This document shows positions 1 through 11,079 of a stretch of DNA of 64,000 nt, in pieces. The stretch comes from Davidsoniella eucalypti (lineage: Eukaryota > Ascomycota > Sordariomycetes > Microascales > Ceratocystidaceae): positions 248,001-312,000 of the forward strand of contig RMBW01000024.1 of the NCBI GenBank assembly GCA_004009845.1, read 5' to 3'. Made by a program: the position numbers and the translations under genes. Numbering within the stretch: position 1 is the stretch's first letter; the number at the start of each line of letters is the position of its first letter. The notes below the pieces were generated by a model. That model did not search any database. It was not told the DNA's origin and was given only the letters and a program-made list of their open reading frames with translations.

Positions 1-269
1 CAATCAAATCTTGTGCAAAGCTATTTAACAATTAAATGTTTCCTGAGACTATTATTTGCGCGTTCTAATGCGCTGCAACTGTACAATAATTAACCTTTTG
101 CATTGAATATACCATACGACCGCTACTGAATAGCATTCTTCTTGACCTGACCTGCGATAATCTGCTGTAGTCTATTCTAGCCTAGCATTCCCTCCATTAC
201 CTTGTCTTTCTTGATATAACTAGAGCATCGCAGGCTACTTGTCATTCTGTTAAGAAAGCCGATATTGCA
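1..269. other. left edge, no gene seen
   Basis: AT-rich sequence with stop codons in all frames. It presumably contains the promoter of the gene starting at 270. No RNA gene or repeat was recognised. Confidence 0.5.
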
Positions 270-1678
270 ATGATGAATCGGCTGCTAGGCAAGCGGGCCA
301 CTCGCCTAGCCCTCCGAAGTGCTGCCCATAATCATGTATCTCCGCAAATGCCCATTCGCATACAACGAGTAGCCTTCCGAGCACCGACTCGGCCTGTGTA
401 AGCACCGATCTTTCCTCCAACACTCGACAATAGGCGAACCATACTAACACATATTAGCCGCACATTGGTACTAGGAACATCGTCACTTTTGCTAGCTACC
501 TTTATGTGGACAGACCTATTAGACCCATTCATCTTCGGTGATGATGCCGAAGAGGAACACAAACGACACGCAGAATACCGACAGAGACACAACCAGGAAC
601 CAGCCCAGCGGAATAAAAAGGACAATAGAGGAAATCGCGATACGCAAGACAATGCGGGAAACACAGACAAAAGCAGTGCGGAATACGAAGACGGATTTCA
701 AGTTATGGAAGGTTTCTTCGTTGCTTTCCCATTCACCACTGAGGTTGTCCAACCAGAGCCATATCGCGGGACAGATCCGGAGTGGCGCGAATATATTACA
801 TTTAGCAAGAATAAGGAACTACAAAAGGAGTTGCGAGGTACGATTTGACGCATGAAAGCGACTAAATAGCTCCGTTGACTAACGCCTTCTAGATACTCTT
901 CTTAATATCGTCATTGCTAAGCTTGGGGCAGATGACAAGCGCTCCAATTTATATATGGAAAGTCCTCGACGGTCACGAATGTGGCTAGATTATCAATATC
1001 CATCTGCACCGGCACAAGAATTCTACCATTCTGGGTATATTTAAGCTCTTTAAACATATAAACTATCCAATACTTGATACTAATATTCATACCAGCATAC
1101 TGTACGCTCCAGATGGGGTCTATTGGGTCAAACGGAAAGCAGAGTCCAAACTGTCTATCGATCTAGATCGTATCTTATATCCTCGTCTCGTCGCCAACTT
1201 CATCTATCAGGTCGCACGAGGGAAAACCCTTGAAACATATGACAACTTCCGCTCTATCTGGTTTCCAGATACGAGTAAACCTCAACGTCCAGTCATCAAA
1301 GCAAACCCCTACAAGGTGCCGCCCTCACAAGGACCGGGAGTAAAACTTCTTATCGAAGAAGGAGATCCATCAGATATGGGAATCGTGGAACGGATCACAC
1401 GCATTGCGCTTGAACACGCCATTGCAGTGACTGAGCCTATGAAAGCGAGCTGGAAACAATTTGGCTTGGCTATGCAGCGCCAGTGGAGAGGTTACAAGTA
1501 CCCTCCGCCCCGCGGGTCTATCTTGTTGACGGGAATGCTAGAGGTAGAGACACCCAAGGCCTGGGTTGTGGTAGATGTCTCGGCATACTGGCAGACAAAA
1601 GAGAAAGAATTCCATCCCTCGTCTATGACGGTAAGAATCAGAGGCACGCTACCCAAAGTGCAGTCGCCTTTACGATGA
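270..1678 (+). CDS. uncharacterised, probably mitochondrial membrane protein
   Basis: Four exons rebuilt by phase: 270-397, 458-837, 893-1034 and 1096-1678. The introns are 55-61 nt; the first has an ACTAAC-type branch site. The 410-residue product starts with an Arg-rich, acid-free leader (MMNRLLGKRATRLALRS...) like a mitochondrial presequence. A short hydrophobic segment follows (about residues 46-58, VLGTSSLLLATFMW). Next comes a very polar low-complexity stretch rich in Glu, Arg, Gln and Asn (about 70-110). The C-terminal half is folded-looking and ends at 1678. No catalytic motif or named domain was recognised, so no function is assigned. Targeting is inferred from leader composition only. 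Two ATG codons stand in tandem at 270 and 273; I took the first. Splicing is well supported because all three junctions keep frame. Confidence 0.8.
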
Positions 1679-2206
1679 TACCAGTATAGATTGTGCTGAA
1701 ATAGCAACCAGAAACACCTGTAATATCATTATATTCCCATTTGACCACCAAATTAAAGTATCGATATCAAATCCGGAAGCATTTGGACTCTTTGGTCTAT
1801 AGTAGCACAAGGACCCATGTATTCAACCTAACCAATCAACACAATCAATGTCCCTGCTTCCAGTAAAGTAGCAGCGAAAGGTGGCCCCACAAAACAGAGA
1901 GCATCTTGCAAGGCTGCGGTGCTGGAAATAATTCAGATCCCAGCACGTTTTCGAAAAAAGCCCAGAGCCTTGTTGAAAACGCAGCAATTTGCGACAAAGC
2001 CTTGAGCTTTTGGAGGCTTCTTTTTTTCTTCTTTTTTCCCTCTTTTATCATTTCGATTAATTCTTTCTTGAGTTCGATCAACTATCCACCTGTCAAAGCC
2101 GCCGACCAACATATATTATTTGAACAATCAATTCTTCGTTCGAACGACCGCGACTTGGGGGTTTTCGCCTTTTTCTTTTCCCTTGGCTCTACAACAGTCC
2201 GCAATC
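1679..2206. other. intergenic, CT-rich leader before zinc-finger gene
   Basis: No gene. The last 200 bases are pyrimidine-rich (for example the T/C run near 2020-2060), as is common in fungal 5' leaders, and presumably hold the promoter and 5' UTR of the gene at 2207. Confidence 0.5.
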
Positions 2207-3427
2207 ATGGGCAAAAAGAAGCGGAGCTTTCCCGATATCGAGGAGATCCTATGTCGCCCGTGGTGCTACTACTGTAAGCAGTGTCCTTTTGATCATGCAC
2301 TGAATGGGATGTGTAGATGTAGTGCTTCTATGTGATGCAATGCGCTGCGTAACTACGCATTCCTAGGATGCTTGAACACTATCCAGAAGCTAACTTCTAT
2401 AAATTGACCAGGCGAACGTGACTTTGAGGATCTGAAGCTGCTTATTTCTCACCAGAAAGCTAAACATTTCAAGTGCGACAAATGTGGCCGTCGTTTGAAT
2501 ACAGCTGGTGGTAAGTATCTTCCTTTGCTACACACATATATAAATGAGGCACGGCTCTAACGTCACCGTCTTTTGTTTAATAGGTCTCGCCGTCCACATG
2601 AACCAAGTGCACAAAGAAACACTCAGCGAAGTCGACCATGCTTTACCAAACAGACAAGGTCTTGATGTTGAGATCTTCGGAATGGAGGGTATACCACAGG
2701 ATATCCTCGAACAGCACAAGACCCGCATCGTCCAGAACTTTTACCAGGCACAAGAAGACCGCCGTATTGCTACGGGCAACCCCGTTCCAGGAGGTGGTAA
2801 ACACCCACCTCGCAAGAAGATCAAGATGGAGACCCCCGAAGAACTCAAGGCAAGACTGCACGAGTACGTGGCCAATCGCAAAGCTGAAAAGGCTGCAGGA
2901 ATCACTTCTGCAGATTCAACAAAGCAGAAAGCGCCTCAAAGCTTGCCACAAGCACCAGTTTCACAGGCACAATACGTATGTAACAATCACATCTTATTTA
3001 ACACTGCTATGTTGCTGTTGGTTAAATTAACAAAATATTTCTATCTATATAGCCCGTGCAATATCCACCTCCAGGCCAAGGACCAGGTTTCCCCGGCTAT
3101 GCCACTGGCTTGCCTCCTCGGCCGCAAGGCGGTCTTCCCGCTGGCCTTCCTTCAAGACCATCACAGCCCAACTACTGGCCGCCACCTAGTGCCAACTATC
3201 CTGGAGCCCCTGATGGTACCGCGGGTCATGATGATATCGACGACTTGATCCGATCTGCCGAGAACACCACGAAGGTACCAGTCAAACCGGAACCTGTGGC
3301 TGAGCTAGCGACGGAGAAGAAGAAGAAGGATAAGGATATTCGCATGATCTACTCGGACACGGAAGTCAGCCCTGAAGAAAAGATGGCAATGTTGCAAAGA
3401 TATGCTTTCGTCTCAACAGAGGCATAG
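2207..3427 (+). CDS. C2H2 zinc-finger protein, BuGZ/ZNF207 type
   Basis: Exons 2207-2273, 2412-2510, 2584-2975 and 3053-3427 give 310 residues. Two C2H2 fingers sit at the extreme N-terminus: C20-C23-H36-H41 and C44-C47-H60-H65, joined by a very short linker. This paired N-terminal arrangement, the following HMNQVHKE segment and the Pro/Gly-rich low-complexity C-terminal half are characteristic of BuGZ/ZNF207. In animals that protein binds microtubules and stabilises Bub3 at kinetochores, and also associates with spliceosomal proteins. A basic patch (PRKKIK, near residue 120) may be a nuclear signal. The C-terminus has an acidic motif before the end (SPEEKMAMLQRY). The Bub3-binding GLEBS motif cannot be assigned with confidence. 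Family assignment is good; the fungal role is inferred. Confidence 0.88.
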
Positions 3428-3728
3428 GCGTGACAGCTACAATCAGCATTTTATTGAGGGAGCGATTCGGTAGATTTATTTCATGGGTGTTTTATATCTC
3501 AAAGGTAATGTCTGCAGCGATGATAGCCTTGGCGAGGCGGTGTCGTTTTCGGAATAGGCTTGCTACGTGTTTTTAGTGTGTTTAGCTATAGTACCCTCTC
3601 AATACGTTTGCTAAATTTCTACATCTGTGTCCTCTTTGTTAGAGGACATCAGTTCGCCGTTGTACACATGTGATAATGTACATAGCATCGACAGATGCTG
3701 TGTTATCAAGCCCAGCAAAAAGGAAGGT
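3428..3728. other. 3' region of zinc-finger gene
   Basis: Presumed 3' UTR and terminator of the gene ending at 3427, then the 3' flank of the tRNA on the other strand. No further gene is seen. Confidence 0.5.
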
Positions 3729-3800
3729 CTCCCCAACTGGGAATCGAACCCAGGTCACCTGCGTGACAAGCAGGTATGATCACCACTACACTATTGAGGA
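3729..3800 (-). tRNA. tRNA-Asp(GTC)
   Basis: On the minus strand, 72 nt fold as a cloverleaf. The acceptor arms are TCCTCAA and TTGGGGA (one G-T pair). The D-arm contains AGTGTAGTGGT. The anticodon arm CCTGC-TTGTCAC-GCAGG gives anticodon GTC. The T-arm CTGGG-TTCGATT-CCCAG carries the internal B box. The discriminator base is G. There is no intron. Confidence 0.96.
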
Positions 3801-3907
3801 CGGATGTAAGAAAGCCGATGTGAAGTATCGTCTAGAAGCATTTAAATATTGTCACTCAAATGCCGGGGCTCGTGCACCGTTCCGAACATATACTATTGAG
3901 AATGTCT

Positions 3908-3923
3908 AAGCGGAGAACTCCAA
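3908..3923. repeat. left target-site duplication of repeat copy A
   Basis: The 16-nt sequence AAGCGGAGAACTCCAA occurs here and again at 4683-4698, exactly flanking the element between. The last three bases (CAA) are also the first bases of other family copies, so the true duplication may be 13 nt. Confidence 0.75.
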
Positions 3924-4444
3924 CCTTCCCTCCTACAACCCTCGGGGGGGTACCTTTGAGTTCGAGTACCTCCCCCTCCGTCCAAAGACGAATTTTTCCC
4001 CTTCGTCGTGGGTTTTAAGAGCGACCAGCACATATCCCCAATGCTGCTGTCCATTCTCGTTTTCTTTTTCGACACTTGTCGTCTTCGAAGCACCGTTTCG
4101 TGAGGCCTTGAGCCCGATTTCCCCTCTCGAGGGATGTTCTCACCAGCGACCGACCCCGCACCTTTTTGATCGTTGGTCTCCCGAGTCTATCCACTCACCT
4201 CAGGGAGCCATACTCACACACGGCGGGTAGCCTTTTGAAGGTTCCGGATGCCCGACCCCGCGGCGCGGGAATCTTGTCGCTGTTGCTTCATCCATAGCAC
4301 CCGACTCGATTACGCCAAATTTTTCATTCTTACGGCCACGATCACCAGCCTCTTGGAGGCTCACTGAATAGTGGGGATGGTAGCTCCACTTAGGAGTTGG
4401 TTTTGTGGATCTGTCTTTTGGGGAATAGTTTTGTGGATGCACTG

Positions 4445-4475
<31 letters not shown>

Positions 4476-4682
4476 CTTTTTGTATTTGTTTTTGTTGCTC
4501 ATAGTGGAGGTATGGACCACTAGTTCTTCGGGGCTAGGGGACGGTCTCGTCCCGCACATACAAAGCTATCGGGTTTGTCAAGCGGAAGACGTTAAATATC
4601 TGTCCGGTAACCAATCCGGCGTCGTATGATCTTAGTGATTTAGGTAGACGTTAAATATAATCAAATCAAATCAAATCAAATC
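3924..4682 (+). mobile_element. AAATC-tailed non-autonomous retroelement, copy A
   Basis: About 759 bp lying between direct repeats 3908-3923 and 4683-4698. The 5' end reads (CAA)CCTTCCCTCCTACAA and the 3' end is a short AAATC tandem array (about 4662-4682). It contains a long T-rich tract (4444-4498). It has no open reading frame with reverse-transcriptase motifs. Related copies lie at 4699-4776, 48000-48135 and, inverted, 56870-57555. A simple-repeat tail plus a target-site duplication is the signature of target-primed reverse transcription, so this is either a SINE-like element or a deletion derivative of a LINE. No clear Pol III A or B box was recognised. Insertion by retrotransposition is inferred. 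Confidence 0.75.
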
Positions 4683-4698
4683 AAGCGGAGAACTCCAA
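4683..4698. repeat. right target-site duplication of repeat copy A
   Basis: An exact second copy of the 16-nt sequence at 3908-3923. It directly precedes another fragment of the same repeat family. Confidence 0.75.
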
Positions 4699-4776
4699 TT
4701 TTCCGTCCGGTATCTAATCCGGCGTCGTATAATCTTAGTGATCCAGGTAGACGTTGAATATAGTCAAGTCAAGGGG
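4699..4776 (+). mobile_element. AAATC-tailed repeat, truncated copy D
   Basis: This fragment matches the 3' end of copy A (4599-4665): CCGTCCGGTATCTAATCCGG, then GTCGTATAATCTTAGTGAT and GGTAGACGTTGAATATAGTC. It ends in a degenerate AGTCA repeat instead of a clean AAATC tail, which suggests it is older than copy A. It lacks almost all of the 5' half. Confidence 0.7.
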
Positions 4777-6190
4777 TAAGATGGCAAGTGGAAGGTGATG
4801 TTGTGGAGGGGTCTAAAGAGGAGATTTGGAGAGCCGTTTGTCTTAAGAAAGCTAAGTAGGGGTAAACAGAAAGATGTAGCAATAATCATACCCAAGAGAA
4901 GGGAAATAGCCACGTGTGATCCATTGCAGAGAACCCCCGTGCTAGCCGGCGACCCTTCGGGCTAGTTATCATTGGCTTTTGCTACAATCTAAAGAAATAA
5001 GAAGACAACTCCATAGGTATCATGCTGGGCAGTCTAGATAAAGTGTCCTTTGCTGAAAATTCATGGGACATACCCCAAACCTACACGCCCTGCAACTGCA
5101 GCTGTCTTAGAGCTGCTCGGAAGATTACATTAGCTGATTTCTACTGTCCGGAACATATGTGTATATAGTCGTATTGCTGTGAAATATCAGTGGGTAGAAG
5201 TTAAAGAGAAAACCAACAGATTCGCGGTTTGCTTAAAGAGTTGTATTCTAGTAAGATTGAGTGTAGGTACGAGTGATTTATAGTTGTGAAATAATTGTGA
5301 TAGTCAGGGCTAAGTGTGTTTAGCGTATTAGAAGAGCTTATGCGAGTAGCGCTTGACCGGTCGTCCGGACGTATAAGATCGGTTAAGTCAGCCTGTAATA
5401 TGGCTAATAGTGACAAATAATGAGTCAAGGGATAGACAATGCTCTCAACCGCACCTCTCATTATGTTCTTAATAAAGTGCCTCAATATGATATAGTAAAC
5501 CCGTCTCTAGCCTGACTTGCCCTAGGATATCAAATGATGAAGACGATATTGCCTATCCGTAGCTCAGCTCTCTAAGTTAAGTTAGGTCTAAGTACACTTG
5601 GACAACTCCTATCAGGCTTCCCTACCATTAAATCACTACATTTGTATATTTCAACCTCAGTAGCTACAGGTATAATCGTAGTTTTTAATGAAATCGAGAA
5701 GGAGCTACTGAGCATGTTTGTGTAAGCTTACATGTAATATTGTATTGCCGACGATAGGACCGAGTGCTCCCTCTTCCGCGCGGATCCCCGCAATGGTCCG
5801 ACCCTAGAACTTATGTGAGATTAGCCCGTTCATACCCCACAAACATATCTGACAACTGACTGAAGCCTTGATAACCATACTGTATTGTTGTATCTCGGGT
5901 AATACGAAATTCTAGAATTTGGATTTGTAATCGGATAAGCCACACGTAGTTCCTAGTAAGCTCTCCGATAGTGAGATACCAGGAGGGATAGAAAGATGTA
6001 CATCCATGTAAGCGGAAGCAGGGTACGACGCTTGATAACACGTAAGATAAAGTAGCGAAAGCCGTACGGTCAACTACGGATTCGAGTATAAAAGAGAAGC
6101 TTTGGAACATCAGGATGAGAGATATTTGCTTCAACACTCATACGACAAGTTCCTTGTTATACTTGCTATCCAGCACGACTTAAAACCACC
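4777..6190. other. gene-free stretch, possibly decayed transposon DNA
   Basis: No convincing gene. Open frames at 5201-5485 and 5811-6137 (minus) have no recognisable motif and run through AT-rich sequence. At 4784-4858 a short frame reads EGSKEEIWRAVCLKKAK, faintly like the region before the APGPDG motif of LINE reverse transcriptases; this is too short to call. The promoter of the GST-like gene should lie in the last few hundred bases. Confidence 0.4.
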
Positions 6191-7387
6191 ATGTCCAAGC
6201 TAGTTCTTTTCGATTTGCCCAGCAAAGCCCCGCGCAAATGCTGGTCGCCTAACCCATGGAAGAGTGAGTTGTTCATGTTGCACACTATACTAAGATATAT
6301 ATGATGCCTTAAGGATAACTACTGACGCTATTATTATGTGTCTATAGTTCGCATTATGTTGAACTATAAGGGTGTCGACTATGAAACACAGTTTGTAAGT
6401 TCTCTCCCCTATTAGATCAGAGGTGACACGGCAATTGCCGTTGGGATTTGACCTGGCAAAAACGGGCTTCCAGTTGGTTGTTGCCCAATATCGAAGACAA
6501 CCCAAAGTTGCATTCATGGCGGCTATTACCGAGAGAAAAGAAAGGCGAAGTGAAAAACAAGAGGAGCGGTTTAGCGGCGCATAGATGCGATCTTAGATAT
6601 TACTTATTTGGGAATGGACTAGGGTTACTGACAGCTGGTACTAGTTGGAATATCCCGACATCAAACCAACCCTGCAGGAACAGTAAGTTGAAATGTTTAT
6701 TCTTCGGTGATGTCTTCCCTTACGAGTCTTGCACCGCATATGACAGACTATACAGATACCAGAACAGGATAAAGAGAACATGACAGTTGCTAACACAGCT
6801 AATATAGTGTCTCACCCTTCGTAGGCCCCCCCTACAAGGAGCCAATGTACACGATCCCCACTGTCAAGTTCGCCGATGGCATGCACATGAGCGACTCGGC
6901 CAACATCTCCAAGAAGATCGAGGAGCTCTACCCATCTCCGCCGACGTTTATAGACTCACCTATCTTCGCACGTCTTGAGACCATCAAAGACAAGCTGGTG
7001 CGCGTCCTGGTGCCCGTCTTCATCTGGCGAGTGCCGCAGTTTTATCTTGACCCAGTGGCCCACGAGTATTGGGGACGCACGCGCATGGAAATTCTCGACG
7101 GCGTTCACCCGCGCGATTTTGCAGCCCAGAACGACGGGCCTCAAGTCTGGCAAGCGGCGGCTCCGCTGATGGATCAGGTTGCCGCACTGTTCAAGGAGAC
7201 AGATGGCCCCTTCTTTCTAGGCACAGAGCCTAGCTATGCGGACTTTGTCTGGGTGGGCGTGCTGCTCTTCCTCAAGAACATGCCTGATGATACTTGGTCG
7301 AACTTACTGGCGGCAGCCGGCGAAAATAAAGGCATTCACGAGGGGCTTCTAGAATCGTGCAAGGAGTGGATAGCCCGCGATGACTAA
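6191..7387 (+). CDS. glutathione S-transferase-like protein (FuA/etherase-like)
   Basis: Exons 6191-6263, 6348-6394, 6645-6682 and 6808-7387 give 245 residues, the usual GST length. The N-terminal thioredoxin-like domain starts MSKLVLFDLPSK and holds the WSPNPWKIRIMLNYKGVDYE segment (about 18-38) and EYPDI. Both are typical of fungal FuA-class GSTs and of bacterial LigE-like etherases. The cis-Pro motif is YTIPTVKF. The C-terminal helical domain follows, with FFLGTEPSYADFVWVG matching the N-capping/ASxAD-type segment. It is expected to be a cytosolic glutathione conjugating or thiol-transfer enzyme; the substrate is unknown. The 250-nt second intron is unusually long for this window. It lies 0.4 kb upstream of a TauD-like dioxygenase on the same strand, so the two may be functionally linked. 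Confidence 0.86.
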
Positions 7388-7789
7388 GTTATACGGTGGT
7401 ACATATATACTACATATACTACGTACTACATATTTCATCAGACAATAGACACAATGACAAGTAAGCCGATCAGTAGCTTGTCAGCATTCTGCTTCAGAGT
7501 ATCTTGATTGATTGGGATGACTATCGGTAACATGCCGTGGCCAGTCATTAGCGTTGTTTTTGTCATGCCAGGCCGCATAGCCCTTCCATGTCAACAGTAG
7601 GTGTCCAGTGATACAAGATGTCGCCATAAGCGGAGCTAATGCCGTGATGATGCCGTTAAGGGTTTCAGCGGAGCTTAGAGCCGGCATTAGGGTCAGGTTT
7701 CTATAAAGAGCCGTATATGCTCCCTTGATTTACTGATGATAGAGAAGTTAGGCAACTCGATTAATTGTTTCATACATCGCTGCCTCATC
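7388..7789. other. spacer between GST-like and dioxygenase genes
   Basis: Holds the 3' end of the GST-like gene (repeated TACATAT motifs just after the stop) and the promoter of the dioxygenase. No other gene is seen. Confidence 0.5.
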
Positions 7790-9215
7790 ATGACCTCTAT
7801 AACACAACGCGCCACCTCGCACGCTCTTGTACAGAGCGGTCCTATTGGCCAGCCCGATATCTCGTATGCTCCTAACTGGGAAAAGTACCTAGCCCGTGTC
7901 GCCCGCCAACTGGAAGATGCCCAGCGCCCATCAACTCTGCCTGAAGGTCTACCACATAAGTTGGAGGGCCAGCTAGTCTGGGACGGCGATAGCGTCGTCA
8001 AAGAGGGCTACAAGTGGACATATGTGCTCAACGAAGAGCAGCTGGCCGAGATTGAGGCCGGCCTAGCCCACTTCAACAGTAAGAAGAGACGATGACGATA
8101 CTACTCGTGGCTTTCAGAAACACTGACCTGATTCGCTACGTCGTAGGCCTTGGCCTATCCCACGGCTTCATCTCGCAGGAGACGTTCCCGCTGCCTAATC
8201 TGCACGATGAACTACGCAAGCTATCCCGCGAACTACATCTCGGTCATGGCTTCTTCGTGATACGCGGTGTCGATGTAGATGCACACAGCCGCGCAGATAA
8301 CGTAGCTATCTATGCCGGTATTTCTGCTCACATTGCGCCAATTCGTGGCCGCCAGGATAAGACCTTTGATGGCGAGCCGGCCGATGTGGCGCTGGTGCAC
8401 ATCAACGACGTCCAGACTGCCGGCGATGAGAAGATCCAGTCGCAAATCGGCTCCCCAGCTTACACATCCGACAAGCAGGTGTTCCACACTGACTCGGGTG
8501 ATATCGTGTCCCTGTTTGCGCTTGGAACTGCGGCCGAAGGCGGCGAGAGCTTGCTAGCCAGTACCTGGCGTGTATACAATGAAATCGCCAAGACGAGGCC
8601 CGACCTGATCCATACGTTGGCTGAGGAGTGGCCGTTCGAGGTGTACGATACCCATTTGTGCGGCCTATTGCCGATTCCTCTGCTACATCTAAAAGACCTA
8701 TATCTCGCTAACATATACTCATCGTTTCCTCTCTTTCTAGCTTCACCAACCCACCTGTTCTGCAGTCACGTCCGCTTCTGTTCCACCAGCCCGCCACGGA
8801 AACCAAACCTGAACGTGTCGCTCTGCAATATGCGCGCCGCGGACTCGTCGGCTTCGGCGCCTTGCCGCGCAGCACGACCGTGCAGCCAATCACCGAGGCA
8901 CAGGCCGAGGCCCTAGACACGCTCCACTTCCTGGGTGAGCGTTTCTGCGTCAAGACTAACTTCAAGAAGGGTGACATGCAGTATGTCAACAACCTCGGGG
9001 TCTTCCATGCCCGTGAGGGCTTCCGCGACTCGCCTGAGCACCAAAGACACTTGGTTAGACTTTGGCTGCGCGATCCCGAATATGCTTGGGAGACGCCTGA
9101 GAAACTGACTGAGCGTTGGGCTGGCGTGTACAATGACGTCAAGGAGGAAAACCAGGTCTTGCCACTCGAGCCATTCTTTCGTTCTCACAGCAGCAACAAG
9201 ACTATCAAGGCTTAA
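7790..9215 (+). CDS. TauD/TfdA-family 2-oxoglutarate-dependent dioxygenase
   Basis: Exons 7790-8078, 8147-8657 and 8741-9215 give 424 residues. The Fe(II) ligands are visible as H210-T-D212 (VFHTDSGD) and distal H356 (VFHAREGF), with R373 (HLVRLWLRD) as the likely 2-oxoglutarate carboxylate anchor. The fold and the fungal signatures RPLLFHQPAT and GFGALPRS fit the TauD/TfdA superfamily. Such enzymes oxidise taurine, sulfonates, carboxylates or amino-acid derivatives; the substrate cannot be read from sequence. The second intron uses a weak donor (GTGCGG) but preserves frame and restores the family consensus. An in-frame ATG at 7736 would add 18 residues; I preferred 7790, where family-like sequence begins. 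Downstream lies a dead amino-acid permease, suggesting a former uptake/catabolism unit. Confidence 0.9.
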
Positions 9216-9995
9216 GAAGAGCAAGCGTAGTGTCTCCATAGATAGTTCGCCAATACTTAGCTTGATGTTGTTATGATAGTTCAGTATTATAAACCTACCT
9301 TGACCGATAAATAACCTGAAGTGTGCAATCTGTATTGTATCTCCTTGTAGAAAAAGATCTTAAAACCGGCGGCAAAGAATTTCTACATCATTTGTGGTGG
9401 ACGTGTAAGTGGGTTAAACCCTAATCAAGGGCTACTCATTCTGCTCTGAAGTAAAGTTCTAGCCGGATTTTGAGTTTATTTCCTAATATTGGTTCTATGG
9501 GCTTATGCTACTACTTTGTAGTCAGGCGACGGCGGTCCAAAACGTACCGCTTTCACTGATTAATATAAACTATATCTTCTGAGATTTTGTACTTTTAAGC
9601 TTCCTATCATGTAACTCTGCCATCCCAACATGGAATCGATTTGTAACGTCCATGTCGAGATCAAGTTTCAACCTTGACAAACAATCTTGGCAAGTAGTCT
9701 TGTTTCTTACTCAATGCTTTGAAGAAAAAATCAAAATAAAGTGCACATACAACCATTAAACTCTAGTTTCTCGTAAAAAAAACCCTGAGATACCAGAATA
9801 CAGTGATATATACAGTAGTTCGTTGCACGCCGATCTAGTTCAAACATTCAACAAGGACAGGCTTCAAGCTTGCTAGCATTGTGGCAAATTCACAGCTGTA
9901 GGGACTGATTTGTATTGGTAGCCCGTAAACGACCTACACACTATGAAAACAAACGTAACTGACCTCGTTGTACAAGTATCGTTGTTCTTGGTCCA
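9216..9995. other. gene-free region before permease pseudogene
   Basis: AT-rich with no intact gene. The N-terminal half of the permease remnant at 9996 should have lain here if the ancestral gene was collinear, but I could not recognise it. It is either deleted or decayed beyond reading. Confidence 0.4.
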
Positions 9996-10784
9996 GGCTA
10001 TAACTTCCGTTATGCATTTGAAGGTACAACAAGCAATATTGTCTTCTCTTATTCCGGCTATAGTAATGCCTTCAACGTCGTCAATGAGATTAAGAACCCA
10101 ATTCCCGTTATCCATCGTAACGGCATAGCCACAGTCGGCGTTGTTTCTGTGCTATATATGCTTTGTACCATTGCTTATTTTGCTGCTGATTGGCCAGTCC
10201 CGCGTGAGTAGAGAGATTGGCCGTTAGGGAGTCTTGCCGTGGATTTAATTCTGGGTCAGCACTAAGCCATTTGGAACTCCTATCGGCCCATATCTACTCA
10301 AATGGTTAGTGACCTTTGTCATGATCGTTGCGCCTCCAGCTGGAAGATGCTTTTACTTTTGGTAAGTCTTGTTTTTTGGTATTACTTACTACCAGTCAAG
10401 AACTAGCGTTTGTTTATTTAGTCGTATCACTAAAAACATACCCCGATGTCATATTCACTCTTGCCATGACAAGTGGCCTATGCATGATTCGTGCTCGGCA
10501 GTAACATATCGGCTAAGGATATACTGGCTTTAAGACCTGGCATGCCGCCATCCTTTTCTATGAAGCATTGCAAGTGTTTCTCTTAGCCATGGTGGCCACC
10601 GACAGATGGAATATACACTGGTGATGCTAGCTTCTTCTACGCTACATACTGTATCGTTGGCAATGCCATGTAAGTTTCTATACCCACACTATATACTCCC
10701 AAAGAGAAGTCATTAACATATCAAATAGTCTTATTTTATGCTGGGTATACTATATCTTGTTATCTGCCCAAGTGGAGTGGTAAA
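9996..10784 (+). pseudogene. amino-acid permease remnant (APC family, methionine-permease type)
   Basis: Frame segments in order: NFRYAFEGTTSNI, FSYSGYSNAFNVVNEIKNP and GVVSVLYMLCTIAYFAA; then LKTYPDVIFTLAMTSGL and MIRARQ; FKTWHAAILFYEALQVFLLA; GDASFFYATYCIVGNAM; and a terminal YLPKWSGK. These appear in the same order in fungal L-type/MUP1-like amino-acid permeases, covering roughly the C-terminal half. The gene is disabled: in-frame stops (for example TAG near 10208, and after MIRARQ), at least one frameshift between FLLAMVAT and GDASFF, and loss of the N-terminal membrane segments. One intron (GTAAGT near 10671) is still recognisable. It probably imported methionine or a related amino acid before decay. 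Confidence 0.82.
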
Positions 10785-11079
10785 CATACTGACACATGAA
10801 AAGGTCCATTCATTTTATTTAGCAATGCTTCTTGACTATAAATGACGTCATTCGTCATCAATAAAATTCCAAGTCTATCACTAAAGGATATCTAAATCTA
10901 TTTATGTTTCTAGTCATGTTATCTTGACCATGACATACAAAATGTGATAATAGCCGCCTCTTATAAGATATCTATCATAAACCTTATCAACGATAATGAA
11001 CTTTATGAACCTGAAAACTCCCTATCCGAATCACAAACCTTCAACTATGGCCATAGCACTAGATTCTCTCATACATAGC

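Noticed and set aside
5811..6137. 108-codon minus frame before the GST gene
   Set aside because: No motif, overlaps the probable GST promoter.
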